From NCBI GenBank assembly GCA_964443025.1, contig CAYUEL010000052.1:1-13957 (forward strand): a DNA stretch of 13,957 nt. The letters are read 5' to 3'. Below are positions 1 through 6,655 of the stretch, in pieces. The DNA is from JAJFKJ01 sp964443025 (GTDB lineage: Bacteria > Pseudomonadota > Gammaproteobacteria > JABCZS01). The notes under the pieces are model-generated. The model did no database searches. It saw only the letters and a program-made list of their open reading frames with translations, and was not told the DNA's origin. How positions within the stretch are numbered: position 1 is the stretch's first letter; every line of letters starts with the position of its first letter. The translations under genes were made by a program, and so were the position numbers.

Positions 1-260
1 AAGATGGCTTCACGCAAGGATTGGGATTTTTGATGTTGTTAATGATCATAGGCAGTTTACGTGAACTCATTGGTCAAGCAAGTTTATTGAGCAACGCGCA
101 AGATTTATTTGGACCTATTGCATCGGGTTGGGGAATATATTTTAATCAAGATCAATCCGGGTTTTTATTAGCTTTATTACCACCCGGTGCATTTATATTG
201 ATGGGATGTTTGATTGCACTCAATAACATCAGAACCGCGCGCGAAAGCAAGCGGATGTAG
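1..260 (+). CDS. rnfE: Electron transport complex subunit RnfE/RsxE, C-terminal part (5' end outside window)
   Basis: The reading frame is open from base 3 and stops with TAG at 258-260, giving about 85 residues. They carry the end of the RnfE family: a hydrophobic stretch followed by GSLRELIG, then a second hydrophobic stretch containing LLALLPPGAFI and a short polar tail (NNIRTARESKRM). RnfE is an integral inner-membrane subunit of the Rnf/Rsx complex, which moves electrons between NADH and ferredoxin coupled to ion flow, or in enterobacteria keeps SoxR reduced. The complete protein would be about 200-230 residues, so roughly 40 percent is visible. The next gene, 40 bp downstream on the same strand, is nth, the order seen after rnfABCDGE in E. 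coli, which supports the assignment. Other Rnf subunits should lie upstream of the window. Confidence 0.9.
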   Translation, partial: DGFTQGLGFLMLLMIIGSLRELIGQASLLSNAQDLFGPIASGWGIYFNQDQSGFLLALLPPGAFILMGCLIALNNIRTARESKRM

Positions 261-289
261 GAAATGTAGCGGTTCTGGGAAGCACGATC

Positions 290-294
290 AGGAG
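290..294 (+). promoter_or_regulatory. Ribosome binding site of nth
   Basis: AGGAG sits 6 nt before the ATG at 301. It decides between this start and the in-frame upstream ATG at 214, which lies inside rnfE. Confidence 0.75.
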
Positions 295-300
295 CACAAC

Positions 301-933
301 ATGACACCGAAAAACTGTAAAGAAATATTTCGTCGATTTGCACAAGTGAATCCGAATCCGACAACGGAATTAAAATTCACCACACCTTTTGAGCTATTAG
401 TCGCAGTGATCTTGTCTGCGCAATCAACAGATGTTGGCGTCAATAAAGCCACCGATAAATTATTCAAGGTAGCCAATACACCAGAACAAATTAAACATTT
501 AGGATTAACAAAGCTGAAAACCTATGTTCAAACGATTGGGTTATATAACACGAAGGCAGCCAATATTATAAAGATGTGTGATATTTTAATTGAACAACAT
601 CACGGGAAAGTTCCTCAAACACGCGAAGAACTCGAGGCATTACCCGGTGTTGGACGCAAAACCGCAAACGTTGTGTTAAACACAGCATTTGGTATGGAAA
701 CCATGGCGGTAGATACACATATATTTCGCGTTGCCAATCGCACAGGTTTGGCACCCGGCAAAAATCCTCGAGAAGTGGAAGATAAGTTATTGGAAGTGGT
801 ACCTAACGAATACCGTAAAGATGCGCATCATTGGTTAATCTTACACGGCCGCTACATTTGTATCGCACGTAAACCTAAATGCAGCGAATGCCTCATTCAA
901 GATTTGTGTGAATATCCAGATAAGAATTTGTGA
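301..933 (+). CDS. nth: Endonuclease III (DNA glycosylase/AP lyase, 4Fe-4S)
   Basis: A 210-residue protein with the same spacing of key residues as E. coli endonuclease III. It removes oxidised pyrimidines from DNA and cleaves the abasic site by beta-elimination. Visible landmarks are the helix-hairpin-helix LPGVGRKTANVV with catalytic Lys120, the VDTHIFRV segment with catalytic Asp138, and a C-terminal C-x6-C-x2-C-x5-C iron-sulfur motif beginning at Cys187. The ATG at 301 is chosen because AGGAG lies at 290-294 with a 6-nt spacer and the resulting N-terminus aligns with the E. coli protein. An upstream in-frame ATG at 214 would add a tail read out of rnfE and has no family support. The gene follows rnfE by 40 bp and is probably co-transcribed with the rnf operon. 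It ends 42 bp from the convergent glutaryl-CoA dehydrogenase gene. Confidence 0.97.
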   Translation: MTPKNCKEIFRRFAQVNPNPTTELKFTTPFELLVAVILSAQSTDVGVNKATDKLFKVANTPEQIKHLGLTKLKTYVQTIGLYNTKAANIIKMCDILIEQHHGKVPQTREELEALPGVGRKTANVVLNTAFGMETMAVDTHIFRVANRTGLAPGKNPREVEDKLLEVVPNEYRKDAHHWLILHGRYICIARKPKCSECLIQDLCEYPDKNL

Positions 934-975
934 TGATGGTTTTATGCAACTGCTCTCGGGCCAGCGGCTCTCTAT

Positions 976-2130
976 TTAAAACGCTTCTAGCCCCGTAATA
1001 TACCGTCCAATAATTAAATGATGAATATTATCCGTACCTTCATAAGTAAATACTGATTCAAGATTATTCATATGGCGAATCACTGGATATTCTAAACTAA
1101 TGCCATTTGCGCCCAATATATTCCGAGCCATACGCGCAATCTTCAATGCTTCACGACATGCATTCATCTTTGCCATCGATACTTGGCTGAAATGTGCTTT
1201 ATTCTGATCAAACAATCGTCCAAGTTGTAAATTGAAACATTGTGCTTTCGCAATTTCCGTTAGCATATCTACTAGATCATGTTGAACCAACTGAAAACTT
1301 GCAATGGGTTTATGAAATTGTTGACGTTGTTTCGCATAATCCAACGCTGTTTCATAACAAGACATCGCCGCTCCCATCGCGCCCCATGCAATGCCGTAAC
1401 GTGCTTGCGTTAAACAACTCAATGCCGCACCCAGACCCTTTGAAGATCCAGGCAATATGTGCGACTCTGGTACAAAGCAATCATTTAAAATAATTTCACC
1501 TGTTAACGACGCACGCAAAGATGCTTTATGTTTGACTTCATTTGTTGTGAATCCTTTAAAGTCACGTTCAACAATAAATCCTCGAACAACACCCTCTAAC
1601 TTTGCCCATACAATAGCTAAGTCTGCAATGGGTGCATTGGTAATCCACATTTTAGTACCATTCAACACATAACCACCCTTCGTTTTTTTCGCGGTGGTTT
1701 GCATGCTATTCGGATCAGAACCTGAATCCGGCTCTGTTAGCCCATAACAACCAATCAGTTTTCCCTGGGCCAATAGAGGTAAGAAATGTTGCTTTTGTTC
1801 GGGGCTGGCCATCACGTAGATGGGATACATGACCAAGGAACTTTGTACGGAAACGAAGCTACGTAAGGCGCTATCGCCCCGTTCCAGTTCCTGGCAAACC
1901 AAACCATAGGTGATGTAATTCGCGCCCGAGCCACCATATTCTTCGGGAAGGGTCAGGCCGAACAACCCCAACTCAGCCATCGATTGCGTTAATTCATGCG
2001 GATATTCGCCCTTTTCAAATGCTTCTCCCATCAAGGGAATGACCCGATCATCAACAAAGCGACGAACCGTGTCGCGCGTTAAACGTTCATCGTCCGTTAA
2101 AAGAGAGTCCAGTTGTAAAAAGTCGTCCAT
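976..2130 (-). CDS. gcdH: Glutaryl-CoA dehydrogenase (acyl-CoA dehydrogenase family)
   Basis: A 384-residue FAD enzyme that oxidises and decarboxylates glutaryl-CoA to crotonyl-CoA in lysine and tryptophan breakdown, passing electrons to ETF. The sequence follows the GCDH subfamily closely: LRSFVSVQSSL (Arg90/Ser91, matching the substrate-carboxylate Arg94/Ser95 of human GCDH), LTEPDSGSDP, GTKMWITNAPIADL, ARYGIAWG, and FTYEGTDNIHHLIIGR with catalytic base Glu364. The ATG at 2130 is preferred: TTCTCC at 2140-2145 reads GGAGAA on the minus strand, 9 nt upstream, and the protein then begins MDDFLQLDSLLTDDERL as in GCDH. An in-frame ATG at 2157 is possible, but its first bases come from a palindromic repeat. 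The open frame continues further up into that repeat, which is not coding. The enzyme ends at GLEAF, a few residues shorter than human GCDH. The gene is monocistronic here, divergent from fpr and convergent with nth. Confidence 0.94.
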   Translation of the reverse strand: MDDFLQLDSLLTDDERLTRDTVRRFVDDRVIPLMGEAFEKGEYPHELTQSMAELGLFGLTLPEEYGGSGANYITYGLVCQELERGDSALRSFVSVQSSLVMYPIYVMASPEQKQHFLPLLAQGKLIGCYGLTEPDSGSDPNSMQTTAKKTKGGYVLNGTKMWITNAPIADLAIVWAKLEGVVRGFIVERDFKGFTTNEVKHKASLRASLTGEIILNDCFVPESHILPGSSKGLGAALSCLTQARYGIAWGAMGAAMSCYETALDYAKQRQQFHKPIASFQLVQHDLVDMLTEIAKAQCFNLQLGRLFDQNKAHFSQVSMAKMNACREALKIARMARNILGANGISLEYPVIRHMNNLESVFTYEGTDNIHHLIIGRYITGLEAF

Positions 2131-2139
2131 GAAAACGTA

Positions 2140-2145
2140 TTCTCC
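2140..2145 (-). promoter_or_regulatory. Ribosome binding site of the glutaryl-CoA dehydrogenase gene
   Basis: The minus strand reads GGAGAA 9 nt before the ATG at 2130. This places the start downstream of the palindromic repeat, although the frame stays open through the repeat to 2214. Confidence 0.6.
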
Positions 2146-2152
2146 ATTTTCT

Positions 2153-2280
2153 GTCATTGCGAGATCTAACCTTGATCTCGTCATTGCGAGGCCCAAAGGG
2201 CCGAAGCAATCCATTTTCGATGTGGATTGCTTCGGCCCTTTGGGCCTCGCAATGACGAAATAAGCGGGGCTCGCAATGAC
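2153..2280. repeat. Palindromic dispersed repeat, copy 1 (perfect 35-bp arms)
   Basis: The left arm (2179-2213) and right arm (2223-2257) are exact reverse complements of 35 bp around a 9-nt loop (2214-2222). The arms begin CGTCATTGCGAGGCCC. A short extra copy of the arm tip (GTCATTGCGAG) lies at 2153-2163, and a partial tip in the opposite sense (CTCGCAATGAC) at 2270-2280, so the element is nested. It fills most of the 198-bp space between the divergent gcdH and fpr genes. Similar sequence occurs at 13595-13701. No transposase is present, so it resembles a REP/BIME or MITE-type element. Read as protein it gives the spurious MDCFGPLGLAMT extension. Confidence 0.92.
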
Positions 2281-2293
2281 AACAATATATCAT

Positions 2294-2299
2294 TATAAT
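2294..2299 (+). promoter_or_regulatory. Candidate -10 box upstream of fpr
   Basis: TATAAT lies 30 bp before the fpr ATG, just after the palindromic repeat ends. I see no good -35 hexamer at 16-18 bp. Such a -35 would fall inside the last bases of the repeat. Weak support, from the -10 match and location only. Confidence 0.3.
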
Positions 2300-2328
2300 A
2301 TGCCCTGGAACTGGATAAGGCAAAGATA

Positions 2329-3063
2329 ATGTCACGAGAAAAATTTGTATTGGTCTTACAAGAATCGAAGGAAATTGCGCCGTTGGTGCGTCATTTCAGC
2401 TTTGTACGCAAAGATGGTCAACCCTTTGAGTTTATTCCAGGCCAGTTTGTTAACTTATTCTTTGGTTTCCGCGGAGAAGAATTGCAACGCAGTTACTCGC
2501 TCGCCAACATTCCTGGCGAAGAGAATGATGTGGAACTCGCGCTGTCTTATGTCAGCAATGGTCGCGCATCCGATCATTTATTTAACATGATCCGCGGCGA
2601 TGAAGTCTTAGCCAGCGGTCCCTTTGGCCGCCTCACTCTGCGCGAAGAACAACCTAAACGTTATATTTTAGTAGCCACGGGAACAGGCGTCACCCCCTAC
2701 CGATCCATGTTGATGGAATTATCCAAACGTATGCATGATACACAAGTGGAAGTGGTATTGTTACAAGGCGCACGTAGTCCTGAAGATTTATTGTATCGCG
2801 ATGAACTCATCCAATTTTCCAAGAAGCATACCCACTTTACATTTTACGGTTGCTGTTCACGCACATTATCCAATCCACCTCAAGCTTATGAAAAATTAGG
2901 CTATGTGCAAAATCAGTTTGATGATCTGAATCTTAATCCCGAACATGATTTAGTATTTTTGTGCGGTAATCCAAACATGATTGACGAAGCTTACGCCAAA
3001 TTAACGGAAAAAGGTTTTACCGCGAAAAACGTGCGTCGCGAAAAATATGTATTTTCACACTAG
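2329..3063 (+). CDS. fpr: Ferredoxin/flavodoxin-NADP(+) reductase family protein
   Basis: A 244-residue flavoprotein of the ferredoxin-NADP reductase fold, expected to move electrons between NADPH and ferredoxin or flavodoxin in the cytoplasm. The N-terminal half is the FAD-binding barrel, with PGQFVNLFF near residues 37-45 and RSYSLAN at 54-60, where Arg and Ser/Tyr contact FAD. The C-terminal half binds NAD(P): GTGVTP at 118-123 and LCGNPNMIDEA at 211-221. The size matches bacterial Fpr (about 250). The C-terminus, KYVFSH, is compatible with a terminal extension over the flavin as in some subclasses. The start has only a weak ribosome site (AAGG about 9 nt upstream). pyrC follows 17 bp later on the same strand, so the two are probably co-transcribed. 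The physiological partner cannot be read from sequence. A related NAD(P)H-flavin oxidoreductase is the alternative. Confidence 0.85.
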   Translation: MSREKFVLVLQESKEIAPLVRHFSFVRKDGQPFEFIPGQFVNLFFGFRGEELQRSYSLANIPGEENDVELALSYVSNGRASDHLFNMIRGDEVLASGPFGRLTLREEQPKRYILVATGTGVTPYRSMLMELSKRMHDTQVEVVLLQGARSPEDLLYRDELIQFSKKHTHFTFYGCCSRTLSNPPQAYEKLGYVQNQFDDLNLNPEHDLVFLCGNPNMIDEAYAKLTEKGFTAKNVRREKYVFSH

Positions 3064-3080
3064 GCACTGGGAATAATGTC

Positions 3081-4118
3081 ATGGAAAGTTTAACGATCAT
3101 ACGCCCCGACGATATGCATGTTCATCTTCGCGATGGCGATGCATTAAAAATCACGGTCGCCGCAACAGCAAAACAATTTGCCCGTGCCATTGTCATGCCT
3201 AATTTAAAACCGGCTGTTACCACGCTTGCCGCTGCTATTGCGTATCATCGACGTATTTTAGAACAAGTGCCAGTTAATTTAGACTTTCAACCCTTGATGA
3301 CCTTGTACTTCAGTCCCGATTTAGATGCACAAGAAATCCGCGACGCAAAAGAATCGGGTTTGATTTATGGCATTAAATTATATCCTCATGGTGTGACCAC
3401 ACATTCGGATGAAGGTGTTGCGAGTATGGCAGCAATATTTCCGATCTTAGAAGTGATGGAAAAAGTGGGAATGCCATTACTTGTGCATGGTGAAGCCGTG
3501 GGTGACATCGATATTTTTGATCGTGAACAAGTATTCATTGAACGTCATCTCGCACCTCTGGTCGAAAAATTTCCGAAATTAAAAGTGGTATTGGAACATA
3601 TTACAACACAAGTTGCGGTGGATTTTGTCAGCGCTGCTCATGATTGTGTCGCTGCTACTATTACGGCACATCATCTCATGTATAACCGTAATCATTTATT
3701 GTCGGGCGGTGTGAAACCCCATTTGTATTGCATGCCGATATTAAAACGGGAACGGCATCAAGAAGCTTTATTGCAGGCCGCAACATCCGGTAATCCTAAA
3801 TTTTTCTTAGGGACGGATTCCGCTCCTCATGCACGTTTACGTAAAGAATCACCGTGCGGTTGCGCCGGTGTATTTTCCGCATTGAGCGCGATGGAATTAT
3901 ATGCGAGTATCTTTGAAGCCGCAGATGCATTGGATAAGCTCGAAGGTTTCGCAAGTATTTATGGCTCTGATTTTTACGGATTACCCCGTAACGAAGATAC
4001 GATCACATTGATGCAAGAAGAATGGACAATGCCTGAATCCGTACCCTATATCGACAATGATATATTGATACCGATGTGCGCAGGCGAAACATTGAATTGG
4101 AAACAGAGTCGCGGCTAG
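3081..4118 (+). CDS. pyrC: Dihydroorotase (class II, PyrC type)
   Basis: A 345-residue zinc amidohydrolase that cyclises carbamoyl-aspartate to dihydroorotate in pyrimidine synthesis. All metal ligands of the PyrC type are visible: DMHVHLRDG with His13 and His15, GIKLYPHG with the carboxylated Lys99, VHGE with His136, LEHITT with His173, and GTDSAPH with Asp246. These are offset by only a few residues from the E. coli enzyme, and the length (about 348 in E. coli) agrees. The ATG at 3081 lies 17 bp after fpr. An overlapping ATG at 3076 is out of frame. The ribosome site is weak (GGGA about 8 nt upstream), consistent with translation coupled to fpr. A strong hairpin begins 5 bp after the stop and probably ends the transcript. 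Pyrimidine regulation upstream is not visible. Confidence 0.96.
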   Translation: MESLTIIRPDDMHVHLRDGDALKITVAATAKQFARAIVMPNLKPAVTTLAAAIAYHRRILEQVPVNLDFQPLMTLYFSPDLDAQEIRDAKESGLIYGIKLYPHGVTTHSDEGVASMAAIFPILEVMEKVGMPLLVHGEAVGDIDIFDREQVFIERHLAPLVEKFPKLKVVLEHITTQVAVDFVSAAHDCVAATITAHHLMYNRNHLLSGGVKPHLYCMPILKRERHQEALLQAATSGNPKFFLGTDSAPHARLRKESPCGCAGVFSALSAMELYASIFEAADALDKLEGFASIYGSDFYGLPRNEDTITLMQEEWTMPESVPYIDNDILIPMCAGETLNWKQSRG

Positions 4119-4122
4119 ATGC

Positions 4123-4177
4123 CGCTGAGTAACCTGCCCATTAAAGAAAGATCTATCTTTAACAGGCAGGTTCAGCG
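4123..4177. terminator. Bidirectional hairpin between convergent pyrC and the 4182-5201 gene
   Basis: Nested inverted repeat: CGCTG (4123-4127) pairs with CAGCG (4173-4177), AACCTGCC (4131-4138) with GGCAGGTT (4165-4172), and TTAAAGA (4141-4147) with TCTTTAA (4156-4162), with small bulges. It occupies nearly all of the 63-bp gap between two genes that end towards each other, as expected for a shared terminator. Neither side has a clear T run, so intrinsic termination is not certain. It may instead act as a 3'-end stabiliser. Confidence 0.6.
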
Positions 4178-4181
4178 TTAA

Positions 4182-5201
4182 TTAGTATGTATTTCGATTG
4201 CCATCCTGTTTGTCGTTGTTATTATTGTTGTTATTATTATTGCTGTTGTCAGTTTTATCTTTTTGATCGTTATCGAGCCACGGCCTCCCGCTGTTATACA
4301 TTCCATTATTTTGTTGCTTCTGCGACTGCGAATGTTGATGATCCTCCGTCCGAATTTGTTTCCCAAGCTGTTCAGGATCATGCTCAAACAATCCTACCGG
4401 TAACGAATCATCTGAATACCACCACTGTATACCCCTCGCAATAACCATCGCCATCGCTGTTAACGCCATTGCCGTCACTAGAACCACACTGAACGTTGTA
4501 GCCAGATCTGCCGCAAATGCAACGATATTTAAAGAAGAAGGCATGATGGCATAGGCATTTAAACCTACCATTTTATCAATAAGAAATAACCCTACATCTA
4601 ATGGCGCAGAAAATACATTGGCTGCTGCACCGGTTTTTACCTCACTCACACCGGGAATATAATCAAACAATTTCGTGAATAACGCTAACCCAAATCCTGC
4701 CCATGCGATGAACGAACCGATAAAGGCAGAAAATACATAGGGTGAATTAGGGACTGGTTGCCCCCACCGATTATTGAGATTACTTCCAACTTTTACGGGT
4801 CTGGTTGGAATCAATGCACTGTTCAATGGTTCCATGGAATATATAAAATCAGCCATATGGCTAGTTGTTATTGTTTCTCGACTTCTTGCCTTATAAAATA
4901 CTTTTGCATCATGCCAAGAATCCCAAAAAAAACCTTTCAACATGAGAGCCGGTACCCAAACAGGAGCAGTGAGTGCTACAAACCAAGGCCTATGCCTGAT
5001 AGGTTCTGACTTCACCACATGGGTCTCGGCTCTAGCGCTACCCTCGAGTAGGTCACCCACATCGTTAGCCTTCTGAGAGGCTGCAAAACGCTTGTATTCC
5101 TCATGATCCAATACTTTATGTTTGTAATAATCCAACGGCGTTGTATAAAAAGCGGTTAATGCACCCGCGAAACCAGATACACCAGCAAAGAACTTACCCA
5201 T
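4182..5201 (-). CDS. Unknown multi-pass membrane protein with a C-terminal poly-Asn tail
   Basis: A 339-residue protein I do not recognise. The start at 5201 is well supported: AAGGAG on the minus strand at 5208-5213, 6 nt upstream. Hydrophobic stretches suggest membrane segments near residues 4-20, 72-92, 155-178 and 225-257, with a less hydrophobic stretch near 195-220. There is no cleavable signal peptide motif. Residues 265-339 are hydrophilic and low complexity: Gln/His/Ser-rich, then nine consecutive Asn (321-329) and a Lys/Asp/Asn end. The Asn codons mix AAT and AAC. The gene lies 22 bp downstream of an AmpG-family gene on the same strand, suggesting co-transcription. Function is unknown. 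A cell-envelope protein or a secreted membrane-inserting effector are both conceivable, with no motif to decide. Confidence 0.8.
   Translation of the reverse strand: MGKFFAGVSGFAGALTAFYTTPLDYYKHKVLDHEEYKRFAASQKANDVGDLLEGSARAETHVVKSEPIRHRPWFVALTAPVWVPALMLKGFFWDSWHDAKVFYKARSRETITTSHMADFIYSMEPLNSALIPTRPVKVGSNLNNRWGQPVPNSPYVFSAFIGSFIAWAGFGLALFTKLFDYIPGVSEVKTGAAANVFSAPLDVGLFLIDKMVGLNAYAIMPSSLNIVAFAADLATTFSVVLVTAMALTAMAMVIARGIQWWYSDDSLPVGLFEHDPEQLGKQIRTEDHQHSQSQKQQNNGMYNSGRPWLDNDQKDKTDNSNNNNNNNNNDKQDGNRNTY
4213..4250. repeat. Trinucleotide-rich low-complexity tract encoding poly-Asn
   Basis: A run of mixed GTT/ATT triplets on the + strand, read on the minus strand as AAT/AAC codons. It encodes the Asn block near the C-terminus of the unknown membrane protein. 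Imperfect tracts of this kind can change length by slippage in units of three without shifting frame. Confidence 0.75.
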
Positions 5202-5223
5202 CGCAATCTCCTTTTACGTGCTA

Positions 5224-6468
5224 CTACCTGATGCCTACACGATTCCTGGCCAACCATAAAAAGATAAGGCCTGGAAATGAGGCAACAAAGGTCGTTATAA
5301 AGAATGTTACCCAACCGTGATATTCTACCAGATATCCAGAAATAGGTCCTAAAAATTCGCGCCCAATTGAAGCAAGTGCCGAAAAAATGGCGAATTGGAA
5401 AGCTGTATAACGTTTATCGCAAAGGCTCATTAAGAACGCAATGAATGCCGCCGTTCCCATTCCACCAAAAAAACTATCGCTTAAAACAGTAATAACCATG
5501 ACGGGAAAACTATGTCCCACCCAAGCCAACCATAAAAACAATAGGTTTGAAAAGGCCTGAAGTAAACCAAAGATTATCATTGCTTTAAATAAAGTGATGC
5601 GCGTCATGAGAACTCCGCCCAAAAACACACCTAATATTGTAAAAGCCCATCCTCCCATATTCGTCACCGTACCAATTTCCGTTAACGAAAATTCTAATCC
5701 GCGAATGAGAAAAGCCGTTTGCATGCGTAACAAAAAGGCATCGCCAAACTTATAAAATATAAGTATTAACAATAACCACATTGCCGCAGGACGTGTAATA
5801 AATTCTTTGAACGGTAACACGATCGCATCAAATAATGTTTTGGGTCGATGATCAAAATGGTTCGGTTCTAAACACAATAATGTCGTGATAATGCCAACGG
5901 CCATTAAACTCGCCATGATCACGTAAGTAATAGACCAACCAATATGATCCGCAAGAATGAGCGCCATACCACTGGAAACAATCATCGCCACTCGATAAGC
6001 CGCTACAAAAAATGCAGCCCCCATGCCGCGCTCTTCAGAGGGTAAGATTTCCGTTCGATAGGCATCCACGGCAATGTCTTGTGTCGCGGATACAAACGCC
6101 ACTGATACCGCCATGCCCGCTAATAATAAGGGCGTATTGATCGGATCGAATAACGACATGCAGGCAATGCCTGCCAGTAATAATAATTGTGTGATGAGCA
6201 TCCACCCACGACGTGGCCCAAGAAATGGCCATACGTAACGATCAACCAGCGGCGCCCACAAAAATTTAAATACGTAGGGCGTGCCGACTAATGAGATAAA
6301 TCCAATTTCAATGTAACTTTTACCGGAAACGGCGAACCAGGCCTCTAATGTGTTACCGGTTAATGCCAAGGGTAATCCTGATGAAAACCCAAGGAACATC
6401 ACGGTTAATAAACGCGGATTCATCAGATGTCGGAACATAGTTTGCTGTGCAGATGTGATGGTTTCCAT
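5224..6468 (-). CDS. ampG: AmpG-family muropeptide permease (MFS transporter)
   Basis: A 414-residue major facilitator protein of the AmpG family, which imports GlcNAc-anhydroMurNAc-peptides from periplasm to cytoplasm for cell-wall recycling. Family signatures are GFSSGLPLALTGNTLEAWF (27-45), SLVGTPYVFKFLWAPLVDRY (59-78), GPRRGW, and SATQDIAVDAYRTEILPSEE (127-146), where Gln130/Asp131 match residues reported as important in E. coli AmpG. About 12 hydrophobic segments fit the length. The E. coli protein is about 491 residues with extra C-terminal helices, so this is a short form. The start at 6468 is preferred because AAGGAA lies at 6478-6483, 9 nt upstream. The frame is open to 6645 but passes through a GC-rich hairpin segment unlike coding DNA. 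The gene is followed after 22 bp by the unknown membrane protein. Paralogues of AmpG are common in intracellular bacteria, so the exact substrate is uncertain. Confidence 0.85.
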   Translation of the reverse strand: METITSAQQTMFRHLMNPRLLTVMFLGFSSGLPLALTGNTLEAWFAVSGKSYIEIGFISLVGTPYVFKFLWAPLVDRYVWPFLGPRRGWMLITQLLLLAGIACMSLFDPINTPLLLAGMAVSVAFVSATQDIAVDAYRTEILPSEERGMGAAFFVAAYRVAMIVSSGMALILADHIGWSITYVIMASLMAVGIITTLLCLEPNHFDHRPKTLFDAIVLPFKEFITRPAAMWLLLILIFYKFGDAFLLRMQTAFLIRGLEFSLTEIGTVTNMGGWAFTILGVFLGGVLMTRITLFKAMIIFGLLQAFSNLLFLWLAWVGHSFPVMVITVLSDSFFGGMGTAAFIAFLMSLCDKRYTAFQFAIFSALASIGREFLGPISGYLVEYHGWVTFFITTFVASFPGLIFLWLARNRVGIR

Positions 6469-6477
6469 ATTGTTTGT

Positions 6478-6483
6478 TTCCTT
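6478..6483 (-). promoter_or_regulatory. Ribosome binding site of ampG
   Basis: The minus strand reads AAGGAA 9 nt before the ATG at 6468. It excludes the longer open frame that would run through the GC-rich spacer. Confidence 0.65.
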
Positions 6484-6496
6484 GTGATTTCTCTTA

Positions 6497-6635
6497 GGCC
6501 GCGCTAGTGGGGCTCCCGCCCCGTTTTTTGTTAATCGCAACGCAAGTAAGCATCCATGCAGCATTGCACGGTGCGGCCATCCATGGCCGCCCGTTCGCTG
6601 CACGCAGCTCACCTCCGCCTCTACGCGCGGCGTTA
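6497..6635. repeat. GC-rich, hairpin-rich intergenic insert
   Basis: This stretch between ampG and the antiporter gene is clearly richer in GC than its AT-rich neighbours. It holds several hairpins: GGGGC-tccc-GCCCC followed by six T on the + strand (6509-6529), and a larger stem in which ACGG(T)GCGGCCAT (6568-6580) pairs with ATGGCCGCCCGT (6583-6594) around a CC loop. The second stem can be extended by GCAGC (6558-6562) with GCTGC (6597-6601). There is no convincing gene. It looks like an inserted repetitive element or an unrecognised structured RNA. Confidence 0.6.
6509..6529 (+). terminator. Terminator-like hairpin with T run
   Basis: A 5-bp GC stem, GGGGC/GCCCC, with a 4-nt loop, then G and TTTTTT. 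It has the form of an intrinsic terminator on the + strand but lies antisense, just upstream of ampG, with no + strand gene before it. It may be part of the GC-rich element rather than a working terminator. Confidence 0.4.
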
Positions 6636-6655
6636 TCCGTCTCATTGAAAAAATT

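Noticed and set aside
214..300. Longer nth start at 214
   Set aside because: The extension is rnfE read in another frame. The family start and the AGGAG site support 301.
2131..2214. N-terminal extension of glutaryl-CoA dehydrogenase
   Set aside because: It translates the palindromic repeat (MDCFGPLGLAMT), and a ribosome site supports the start at 2130.
2087..2335. Minus-strand 82-residue frame and plus-strand 74-residue frame over the palindrome
   Set aside because: Both are readings of the palindromic arms and vary only because the arms are inverted copies. No start signals.
4187..4444. Plus-strand 85-residue Tyr/Cys-rich frame
   Set aside because: Antisense of the Asn-repeat tail. The odd composition comes from the triplet tract.
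6469..6645. N-terminal extension of AmpG
   Set aside because: It runs through the GC-rich hairpin segment. AAGGAA and the family N-terminus support the start at 6468.
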